Below are positions 41,292-51,456 of a stretch of DNA of 64,000 nucleotides, in pieces; positions within the stretch are counted from its first letter, which is position 1, and each line of letters opens with the position of its first letter. Below the pieces are notes generated by a model, which was not told the origin of the DNA, did no database searches, and saw only the letters and a program-made list of their open reading frames with translations. Both the position numbers and the translations under genes were made by a program. This DNA is from Obelidium mucronatum (taxonomy: Eukaryota; Chytridiomycota; Chytridiomycetes; Chytridiales; Chytriomycetaceae): positions 1-64,000 of the forward strand of contig JAIVFH010000154.1 of the NCBI GenBank assembly GCA_025765595.1. The letters run 5' to 3'.

Positions 41292-44200
41292 ATGTTCACC
41301 AAAACCGCAAAGTCGGTTATTGCGCCGCTCGCAGAAGCGGTTTCGTCGCTCGTTCTCATTATCTCTGAGGCGGAAATCTCGCGCGCGCCCATGCCCGACT
41401 TGAGTGCTTTGGCACGCGTCGTGGATGATCAGATCTCCCACTTGACAGGTGTCGGCTTGAGAATATCGCAGCAAGCAAATGTTTCGGATACGCAGCTGAA
41501 GCAGGATATGCCTGAGTCCTGTGATTTGGGTAGGTCGCTCTGCTCATGGCGTTTGGTGCACTAAGTCAAAGCGCGTCCACAGTAAAACAGTCCTCTGAGC
41601 TCCTAGTCTCAGCTACTGCTAGTCTAGCAAAAGATCCACATTCATCACTTGGAAGAAACAATCTCCTCGAAGGCGTCAAAGGAATCCTACGCAATACAGC
41701 AAAGATTCTTTCCGTCATGGACGACCTTGAAGTCCGTCGCATTCTCACGGCTATTCTGGGCATTCGCAACTTTGCAACAAGCTTGCAGGATCAAGAAAAG
41801 GCATTCGACGATGCTGTTTCACCCGCTGCAGTTACAAAGTGGGAATCTTTGTGGGTCCAAACAGTTGGCCAATACTCTCAAACTTTCATCGCGTTTACTC
41901 AGCTCTTGACCAAAAGAGCTGTTGAACTGATTGACCAAAACTTGCAGGCTCGCTTACAGTCTGCTATACAGCTTTTGACGCGTGAAAGTCCCCTCCTGAT
42001 TTCATCTTGTCAAGTTGTTGTTGCAAGAGTTGGTCCAGCGCAAGGGAAAGCAATGCTTGCCATATCCTGTAATCGCATTATATCCAGTCTGGATGAGGTA
42101 GAAGCAATTATAAAAACCAGGCTTGATGAAGAGTTCAATTTTGATCAATCGGCAAGACAAGAGGTTCGTATTCCACTTCTATTCATATGTGAATGTCGCC
42201 CGCCATATCTCACAGTTATGTTTCTAGATTACGAAAAACGAGCAAATCGCCACCCAAAATATGGAAGATTTGATAAATGAAGTCAAATACGTCCTTGGGC
42301 ACAAGGGTTGGGAATCCTCAAACCGTCTTGAATGACTTGGCGACTTTGTCCACAAATACCATCTCTGGAACCAAAAGTGAATACAAACCATGTGCTTTAT
42401 TCCTTCTTATACTGATGCTCGTTCAAATGTGCCTCAGGACTTCTGAACTTAATAACCGACCCAATCCAGAGATCTGCGTTACAGGGCCAGCTGGAAACGG
42501 TCCAAAAAGCCGACGCCGAAACAATCGCGGCGATAAAGATATACCTTTCACGACCCGATAGCATCCAAACGCAACAGGATCTCGGTCAAAAACTCGCTCA
42601 AACCAGAAACGCCCACAACCTCCTCAAATTCATGAAAAACAGAATGATTGTGTCGGAGCTATCCACCTCCAACATGTCTTTACTCGACTCCAAGTCTCCA
42701 ACAACTGTTTTGGGATCTGTTTTTGACGCGGCCACAAAAGGAAACAGACCCAAACTTACAAACACGCTACAGGTTTTGGAGGGAGAAGTTGCGAGATGGG
42801 GATCTTTGTGTACAAGTGGGATGGAGTTGTGCCCGTTTCCTGATAAGCAAAGCGCTATTGACAGTCGGAACTGTGTTCGCACCGCTCAAGCACTGCTTCC
42901 CATGATTACAGCGAGTGCGAATATGCTCTCTACAAACCCGACAGATCCGACATCAGTCCAACACCTTGAAAGAATCGGGAAAACATGGTCAGAAAACTTG
43001 CAGAGTGGGATCGCGCTTGCCCGAAACAATTTCACGCAGTTTGAGATTATCAGTGGCGTACATCATTGTTTGGACAGCATGCTGACGGTTTGGCAAAAGC
43101 ATTGGCAGTGGGGAATTCCGATGGAATCGCAACTGAAACGTTGGCGACTTTGGCTAGTGCGCATCAGTTTTCGGCAGCTGCAAAGAGAGTTTGTGAGTCC
43201 GCTGCGGATCCTGCATATCGCTCTTCACTGGAATCAAGATATCAAGAGATGGACCGTCGTTGAGTTTTCTTCTTCTTCGTTCCTTTTCCCATTTTATTTT
43301 TGGTAAACACTCACAATCCCACCATCTTCACAAGTCATCCCTCAATTCACAATCCGCGCAAAACAGCTTCTGGAATCAAAAAAACCACACGAAGCAGGAG
43401 AACTCATGAATTGCATCAAAGAATTATCTGCCAGATTCCTCGCTATTGAGGATGTAATGCGTGTGCGGAATGAGAGCTTAATCAACTTGAAGCAGCATGG
43501 GAGATGTTGTCAATGAAGAAGAAAAGGAGTTGGCTATTGAAGGAATCTCTGTCCAGATTCTAGAAACGGCCATGGACACCTGTGTGATTGATGACGAACC
43601 ACCACGGCTGATGCCGGAAGCTGAGGCAAAGCTTGACCCCATTCTAGTGAGCGACTTTTTTTTAGAATCTCTTTGAATATGTTGCTCAAAAAAACTCTCA
43701 AGGCCTGCTGCTCAAGAAATACGCGTCGAAGCTGCGAACTGGTCGCCCAAAGAAAACCCCATCATTGAATCCTCCAGCAAAATCTCAGACCACCTCTCGT
43801 CCCTCGCCAAATTCCATAAACTTCTCGCCAAGAATACGGAAATGCGGAGGCCAAAAAAGGATTCATCACTGCAGCCAAGAACATTTACACTGAATCACTG
43901 AAAATCTCGACAGCCGCGAAACCTATTGCGGATCGGTGCTTGGATGCTCACTTGCAGAAGCAATTGAATGGGTCTCTGTTGTGGATTGAAAACTTGTCAC
44001 AACAGCTCAAGATTGTGGCGGCTGTAAAGACAAGCGCACCTGCGGATACTGACAAGGATCAACAATTGATTGCATGTGCGAGAAATATTATGAGTGCCGT
44101 CAAGAATTGTATACGGGATTCTGAGGCTTGCTCTATGCGAATGGCAAGTGATGTTCAACAGCCAAAGGATTCGTCTGTTTTGGTGGATTCAAAAAGCATG

Positions 44201-44302
44201 AACCGAAAACCTGCCGCACAGGGGAAGAAGGATGTTGTACCCGTCGCTCCAGCAGTAAAGTTTAGGAGAAATGTTTACCGTCGGACTGGTGTTTTGCGAT
44301 GA
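41292..44302 (+). CDS. VCL: Vinculin homologue, with frame breaks
   Basis: The N-terminal block aligns with vinculin D1 (AEISRAPMPDLSALARVVDDQ, QLKQDMP, then LLEGVKGILRNTAKIL and DDLEVRRI). The C-terminal block aligns with the vinculin tail (AQEIRVEAANWSPKENPIIE, AAKNIYTESLKIS, WIENLSQQLKIVAAVKT, NCIRDSEACSMRM). Vinculin links adhesion sites to actin. Clear introns include 42164-42227 and 42377-42437. The frame breaks or is unresolved near 41530, 42335, 43060 and 43850, so the full protein (about 850-900 residues) is not read continuously. The Pro-rich strap is weak; the end is RRNVYRRTGVLR. Confidence 0.85.
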
Positions 44303-44494
44303 CTGACCCGGAACAAAGAATAAAAACGCATCAATTGTCTGATTGACTTTCTTTTACTCACAAAAAAACTTAAAGGTAAAAAAAAAGATAATTAGACTTG
44401 GTATAAATGCTATTATCTCCCTAAATCCAGTAAAATGGAAATTCGTTTTATTTTCGGCATATTTCACTCAATTTTCTTAAAATTAACACTCAAC

Positions 44495-44620
44495 CAGGTC
44501 CACTTCAACCAGATTCTTAAACACTTCAACCAATATGTCCACTTCAACCAGATTCTTAAACACTTCAACCTATATGTCCACTTCAACCAGATTCTTCAAC
44601 AATTCAACCAGGGTCCTCTT
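44495..44620. repeat. 39-bp tandem repeat, about three copies
   Basis: Units built on GTCCACTTCAACCAGATTCT followed by TAAACACTTCAACC recur three times with small changes. The block lies between the convergent ends of vinculin and the hypothetical gene at 44755. Confidence 0.85.
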
Positions 44621-44673
44621 CAACTTGATTTCTTTTGTGCTTGCTTATTTGTTCTTTCTTCGTCTCGCGCTTG

Positions 44674-44679
<6 letters not shown>

Positions 44680-44727
<48 letters not shown>

Positions 44728-44729
44728 GG
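44680..44729. repeat. T27-G23 homopolymer junction
   Basis: Twenty-seven T are followed directly by twenty-three G. Nothing around it is coding. The length is prone to sequencing error, so the counts are approximate. Confidence 0.85.
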
Positions 44730-44754
44730 TAAAGGGGCTGTTCCGTACACTTCT

Positions 44755-45914
44755 TTAAAAGAAGTCGTCATCCACATCCATGCATGTTTCGCTTCTATGT
44801 TCCGTCCACGAATAGTTTAATTGTCGTGGCATTCCCCAGTCCGCAAGACATTGAGGAACGGGTGGCTCTGGACAAGTAACAGAAATGATCCCAAGCTCAA
44901 GAGACACAACAGGTACTTCGGGGGCGATGGTAGTAACTTCAGCCAACACTGGCACCTCACTTGCCGCTGGTAATGCTACGACTGGGGCCAATTCGTTGGA
45001 AGTAACGGACCGCTCTTGCTGCTGTTGCTGATGCTGTTGCTGCAGCCTCTCCGACTTTTTCGTGTACAGCTGACCATCGGTTTCTGAATCACAGAGCGAA
45101 GATATCTCCATTTGGATAGGTTTCCGGTAGAATGGTACTGCTCGTGATTTCTGCGCGGCAGTACGGCGAATAGCGCGTGCAGAAACCAACTCTTTTACTC
45201 GGTTCATTAGTCGCGTTGGTTTTTCATCGAGTTGAGGTGGCGTTGATGATTGTGGCATGACGGCAAAGGAACGATTACAGCTTGGTTCTGCATCAAACGT
45301 TATTGGGACTGGAGCTGGTGAGGACGGGCGAGTGATTGTCTCGGTCGGGATACTTGTTTGATCGGAATCAGTGTCCCAAAACTGTTTTTTTTTGGTTACA
45401 GAATGAGTAAATCAAGAAAAAGACAAGGGAACCCACAGCTTACCAAATTATCAAAATTTATGGACTCATTGTCGGTCGCCAAATTTTGTGTACTAATCGG
45501 GAGCGTATCCAATGCAACTACAGCAGGTACACTAATCGGTGAATCTGTCAAGCTCAAGTAATCTGAAACATTTGGAAAACTCGAGTATACTGTTGGAGGT
45601 GGTGGAGAGTAGGCTGGCGTCAATACCAATGCAGCGTCAATAGCTTGCATTGAATAATCTGTTGTTGGGATTTGCACTGGTTTAGGCAAGTATGATGCCG
45701 ACATGGATCCGACTGGTAATAAGGCCAATACAGCAATGTATATTTGATCGCGGTGGTCGCTCGATGGGTTGCTGCATTTGCTCGCATATTCCTTGATGTT
45801 TGTTAGGAAAGCAAGTAACAGGACGTCTTGGATGTCATTTTCAATGTAGGACATGTTAAACTCGGGTGAATATACGGTGGCTGTGGTTTGGTCAAGGTTT
45901 TGGACTTGTTGCAT
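44755..45914 (-). CDS. Hypothetical protein with Gln/His-rich segment
   Basis: Two exons (45914-45444 and 45381-44755) give 365 residues in one frame. The first exon starts MQQVQNLDQTTATVYSPEF and includes a region rich in hydrophobic residues (DVLLLAFLTNIKEY). The second has a basic patch (MNRVKELVSARAIRRTAAQK), a short poly-Gln/His run and an acidic end (CMDVDDDFF). No domain I can name. The overall make-up resembles a transcriptional regulator or adaptor, but nothing proves it. Confidence 0.6.
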
Positions 45915-46274
45915 GTTGAATACTAGGTGGTGGTGTAAATTTTGTGATGGTTGATCGCGTGTTTTGGAAGGGGTTCAGGCCTCTTACTGGTTTGCGTTAT
46001 TGGTTCGCTGTTGTAAAAATCTGTTTGGGTAGCAGATTAGAGACGCGTTGCAAGGGTTGTTGCTGTGATCGCGTTGTGTGTTTTAAGAGAGATTTTCAAA
46101 CAACTGATAATTGTCGTTCTCACGGATCCCGATTTACAGAAAATAAGGGAAAGTGATATTCAAATTTATAATGATTGGTTAAATATAACTCGCAGTAAAA
46201 GATCATTATCACAGATGGCCTCTTGCTTTTTCTCAAAGTTTATAATTATTACATGGAGTTAAATGAAATGCTGT
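45915..46274. other. Intergenic, hypothetical gene to UTP14 3' end
   Basis: About 360 bp; no supported gene, RNA or repeat seen. Confidence 0.5.
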
Positions 46275-49200
46275 TTATTTCAGCTTGGGCTTTCCACCCT
46301 TCTTATTTCCAGGGGTTTTCTTTTTCTCTCCTTCTTTGGATGCACCATTCCCAGCCAACTTGATTGGGTGAATAATGGTTCCCATTTTCGTCACAACCTT
46401 GGGCGCAGTTAACCGAGCATGGGATGCAGTAGTATTCCATTCAACACCCAAAGGCATTCGAATCGCTTGCTCATATTGTTCCCGAGATTCGTAACCGAAT
46501 GGAAGATCTTTCGCCAGATATTTACCCGCCTTGAATAAAATTCGTTGATTAAGTACTCAAGAGCCTATTGAAAAAAAATAGCAAGCACTTTTTTACCTTT
46601 CTTATCTTCTTCTCATTTATAATCACATGATTAAGTTTGGCGTCTTTTCTTTTTGTAGCAACGACACTATCAACTTTGGTTTTGACTGTCGTGAATAAGT
46701 TTGCTTTCGGTTCCACACCATTTCCAGCCCATGATCCCTTTTTTTTCGATGATAAGAATATCAAAAAACTAAAAGTTTCAAAGTATCCAAACTCACCCAT
46801 CCTGGTAACGTATTATCGACAACTTCAGGCGCATCTGCTTCGACAGTTTCTCGTTTTCTCCTGCTCAAATTCAGCGGTAGCCACATTGTCATTTGCAAAC
46901 GCGATTTGCATCAGCTCTCGTTGTGTCAAGGTTTTGATGTCGGAATGAATGAATAAAGTTGCTTGATATTTTGTTGAAGACGGCTTCCTCGTCGCTGTCT
47001 TCTTCAGAGTCGTAGGAAATTCACTTTTTGGGGTTTCGGTTTGGTCGCGGTTGTTGGTTTGACGGGTCCATACACAGCTGGAGAATCGCTATGGGTTGTT
47101 GCCACGGCCGTTTCTTGTTTGCTTGCGGATGGAACTGCTTTTGAAGGCACCTGTGATTGTTTACCAGGCTGTTCCTTCTGTGGTTTGACGACCTCCAATT
47201 TCCGGACACCATCCAGATTCAAAGTAAAATCCATGTCCGTCTGCTGTTTCTGAAGATTTCTGCAGTGATTTCAATTTGTTCATTCTTTCCATCGCCTTGT
47301 CGGCGTGTGTCACATTTAGTTTTGTCGACTTTTTTGTGAATGCAGTGTCAGTGGCCAACCAAGGATTCGACGCGTCTTCAGCAGCAGAAGATTCCGACTT
47401 TTGCGATTTTGAAGTAGCAGAAGGGTGTGTTGGTGCAATGATGGGTGCTTGGGCGATAGTTGATTTGGACTTTTTGGATTGTTTAGTGGATACAGGCTGC
47501 TCGTCTCCGAATTGGACATTGGAGATTTTAGCCGAGAATACGTCAGTTCCTTTTGAAACTGCCCGAACAGTTAAAAAAAGCTGTTAATTGAATTGCAAGA
47601 CGAGGTGGTCTGGTCATACCAGTGAATCCATTTTTGGTGCCATCCAAAGATATCGAGACTGGTTTTGACATTTTCATATCAAATTGAGAGCTTGAAACTC
47701 GTGCATCATTGCTTTTAGCATTCTCATCCTCTTCGTCCTCTTCGTCGTCATCGTCATCCTCTTCTTGCATACCAAACACCATTCTGCCAACTCCAACAGC
47801 CTTCGGTTTCGACTTTGTAGTTACTTTTTTAGTTTGAACATCCTCGTCAGAATCTAAATCTTCCTCATTCGCCTCATCCTCTAGAGCCTGCCTCGCTTCC
47901 GCCAGCAATTGTTTGGATTCATTCATTTGTCTCTCCAAACCCCTTTGCATGAACTTCATTGCAAAGATACCCTTTTTAGGAGCTTCGGATTCCATTTCGG
48001 AGTGGTCTCGAGCAATCTGGTCTTCCAAATCAGCCAAAGCTGCGGCTCCACGCTTTTTGGCCCGAGCACCAGTAATCTAACCCTTCCAAATCGTCGTCGC
48101 TGTCGGAATTCAGTGCGTCCGAGTCTTCGTCCGATTCAAGACCAGCGATTTTTCGAGTTAGGTTTTGGTTTTGGGAGAGTTGATCCATCAGTGCTTGTCG
48201 ACTCTGTTGAATTTGAGTTTGTGGGTTGATTCATCAGTAATAAAAAAACGAATCACAGCACGCACTTCTTCGTCGCCGCGGTCTCCTCTAGCAAGCATTT
48301 TACGGGCCCATTTTCCTGTACTCTTGTGTTTCAAGGTCATTCGTTCCTAATCAAAATAATAAACACGGGTTTAAGACAGAAACTCGATAAAGAGCACCCT
48401 CAAACCTTGATTCGATCAGGCATGCAGTTTCTCAGCCTTTTCTCTGGCCGCATCTGGATCCAAATCTTTAAGCTCTTCCAAAGTCAAATCCGATCCATCC
48501 TTGGCAGCTTTCCGCAAAGCATCCTTCTTGTGAATCTTGCGATACGTTTTACTTTTGATTTTTGAAATCTTTTTGGCTTTTTGTTCTGCATAGAAAGCCA
48601 ACGATCTCAGCTTTACGAGTTCCTGCCGTTTCGCAATCATTTCTTCTTGTGAGAGTTTGTTCATTTCTAAATCTTCGAGTTCCATTTGTTTTTTCTCATC
48701 TAATGCGCTGTCTTTCAAGAGCTGTGCGATTTCTTGTTCCATATCGGTGGTTGGCTTGAATTGACCCACCAAAGCAGCACTCGAGACAATGGCGGCAGGT
48801 TTTTCTTCAAGTGTCGTGAAATCGAGTTGTTCCGCTTTTCTATTTCTTGAAATAATTCCAGACCACTTTTCCACTTCTTTTTTCGCAGATTGGTAGGCAG
48901 CTTGTCGTCCGATTCGATCCTGAATTCGTGTCGGAAGAGGAGCGGCTTCAGTTCCTTCAGCACGAAGACCTGGTTTTCCAGTATTCACGGCCCCAGGAGC
49001 AAGTTCGGTGAGTTGTTTGCGGAGGTGGGTAAATGTCGAGTCGCCGCCAAGGGACCCAACGAGATCACTGAAATCGAGCTTGGCAGAACCCAAAGACGAC
49101 TTTGACCGTGAGTTTAGGTTGAATTCAGATTCGGTATATGCTTCGGTGGATTCTGCAAGAGTAACTCGTCGCTTTTTGGCAGCGTGTTTCGCATCCAAGT

Positions 49201-49898
49201 TTGAGACAAATGACTGGAATTGATCTCCCGACTCGTTGAGGTTATTCTCGTCAGATTCGTATAGTGAATCGGCGTCTTCGTCTTCAGAGTTTGAGTCATC
49301 CGAGTGCTTCGCAAGGAGAACGGAAGCAGGATCGTTCTTGTTGAAGACTGGTTTTTTCTTTAAGGAATACTCTGGATTCACTGGTACGGCTTTTGCAGGA
49401 CCCGATCCAAGCATATCACTGAGATCCTAGAAGAGCAGAATGATCAGCACCACATCGAATCACTGCGCTATGCATAACAGCACCAACCACCAAGTCGCCG
49501 GCATCAGAGCCCCAGTCTTCCTCCTCCTCCTCCTCGTCCTCGTCCTCGCTCGCCTCGCTCTCCTCTTTGCCCTTGCGTTTCCGCCCCTTTGAACTCGCCG
49601 CGTCCTCGTTGAGAATGTCGTCCTCGGCGACCGCCGTCCTCGTCTTCGCCTTCTTCGCCGCCAAACTCGCCGCCGCAAAATGCGAGCCGAAGCGGTCTTC
49701 GTCCGAGTCGTTGAACGCCGCGTCGTCGTCCAAGTCCTCGTCGTCCTCAGACTCGACGTCCGACACTTCGTGCGCGTTGTAGTCTTCCATGGCGTCCATC
49801 GACCGCTTCGAGCGCAGCAGCCGCTGTTCTTCCTTGTCCTCGCGGCTCTGCTTGACGCTGACCGCCTTCTTGGCCGGCGCTGCTTTCTTGAGCTTCAT
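46275..49898 (-). CDS. UTP14: U3 snoRNP (SSU processome) protein UTP14
   Basis: Starts at ATG 49898 (MKLKKAAPAKKA) with an acidic region. Intron 1 is about 49490-49427. The conserved Utp14 core then follows in order: KIKSKTYRKIHKK, ERMTLKHKSTGKWARKML, APKKGIFAMKFMQ, SNPWLATD, VVDNTLPGWG then SWAGNG, and VITKM-like APKVVTKMGTIIHP, ending in a Lys-rich tail at 46275. Utp14 activates the Dhr1 helicase to release U3 from the pre-40S particle. One-base shifts are needed near 48420, 48085, 47255 and 47020. Other frame changes are explained by introns, for example one ending at AACAG before SRQALMDQLSQN (about 48200). Confidence 0.92.
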
Positions 49899-49941
49899 TT
49901 CGTGAAAATAAAAAAAAGAAAGAAAGAAAGAAAGAAATGCG

Positions 49942-51081
49942 TCACTTCCAGCCGGTCCAGTCAACCACAAGTTCATCAACGCTTTCTCCTTCACAACGCA
50001 TCAGCAGAATCTTCTTCTTTGCGTTTCGCCCCATTCGCGCATAGCTGATCATGTCAAACGCCGTGAGTTCCTGGCTCTGCACCCCAGTAAGCACAACAAC
50101 AACATGTGTCGCATGAAACAACAATGGATCTCCAGGATAAATTAAAAAATCGCCTCCAAACTTGAGTCCTGATGTCACATGGTATCCACGACTCATTAAG
50201 CTTTCAAAGCATTGTTTTTTGGCAAGAATCATTTGAGATCCAGGCTCCACAGCTCCACCAATTCCCGGCCGCAAGTCCCGATTCAAAGCAGAACGGATAT
50301 TTTCATCAGATTCATTTTCTGGAGCTTTTTGGAAGTCGTACGGCGAGGTGATGAACGGAGCATTTGTCGGTGTTCCAATCACGGGCTCGACCGCATCATC
50401 TGCATTCTTTGCTTCATTTCCTGGAAGCCTACTATATTTGGATCCATGTTTTGCATGTTCATGGTGTTGTGCTGAATCTGCTGCTGGCGATTCACTGCTT
50501 GCAATTGACGAATTCGAAGTTCTCGAGATTTTGCTTTTGCGATCCTGACTCTCTTCCGACACTCGTCTATCCAGTGTGCTAGTAGCCTGAAATTTCGCAC
50601 GTAGTACTTCTTTGGCCGCCAAATGGGCTTTCCTTCGATGATCGGCCAGTTCCAGCTCCTTCACAATCAATCGGTCCATGAGCTGCGCAACAGTCTCGGT
50701 CGCATCTTTACTTGTAAGCAAAAAAGGTTCATATCCATGCATTGAATGCAAAGCTGCGATATCTTGTTTCGGTTTGAATCGTATTGTATTTAGTTCAACA
50801 GCATCTGCGATGGTCTCAAACATACCATGCTCTAATAGCCAAGAGACCTGACATGACATGAGTTCCATAGGAAGGCTGTAGTGTCTGTTCTGCATTGGAA
50901 CGAGGTGGTAGGTTCCGACGTAAGAACCACAGATGCGATGCCTCTCCCGCAGAGTGATGCTATCTGCATAAAGTCTGGACTTAATTGCTTAGCATAAAAA
51001 GCTTTTGAGATGAGTACCATGGGCATTGAAGACGAGGTAACGAACAGCAGTGCCGTCCACCAAAAAGTGGATTGGTATCAT
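49942..51081 (-). CDS. SEN34: tRNA-splicing endonuclease subunit Sen34
   Basis: Exons 51081-51018 and 50963-49942 join to 361 residues. The N-terminal domain begins MIPIHFLVDGTAVRYLVF. The linker is Ser-rich. The C-terminal nuclease domain has SRGYHVTSGLKFGGDFLIYP followed by GDPLLFHATH and, later, NAKKKILLM, placing the catalytic Tyr, His and Lys of the EndA/Sen34 family. Sen34 cuts the 3' splice site of intron-containing tRNAs in the Sen2-Sen15-Sen34-Sen54 complex. No frame break. UTP14 follows 43 bp downstream on the same strand. Confidence 0.93.
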
Positions 51082-51456
51082 AAATAATCAAACCAAAATT
51101 AAATAATAGGTAAATATATAGAATCTTAAAAATGTCTATTATACTTTAATATTAATGCGAAAAACAATAAAACATAACTCGAAACGATTCAATAAATTCA
51201 ATAATAGCTCTATTCATCTGACTAGTAATCAAAGAATCGTGTTAAATACCACATATCAGAATGACCAATCGTGGGTTCAGGTACAATCGCGTTCTAAAAA
51301 AAGAACAAACGAACAATATGACGCCACTCAGTCTTCCAGCTTCGAATTTCGATATACCATTCTATTAAAAGAACAATTCAGAACCTATAAAATCATCGCC
51401 CCCAAAAAGCCCCCTCCTTTTTCTTTCAGAACCTCAACAAACCAAAAAAAGCCAAT
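51082..51456. other. Intergenic, divergent promoter region of SEN34 and the Ala/Pro/Lys gene
   Basis: 375 bp, A/T-rich, no gene seen. Just before ATG 51457 is a C/T- and A-rich leader typical of highly expressed fungal genes. Confidence 0.5.

Noticed and set aside
42377..42437. Apparent frameshift in vinculin
   Set aside because: A GT-AG intron with a CTGAT branch-like sequence explains the change of frame.
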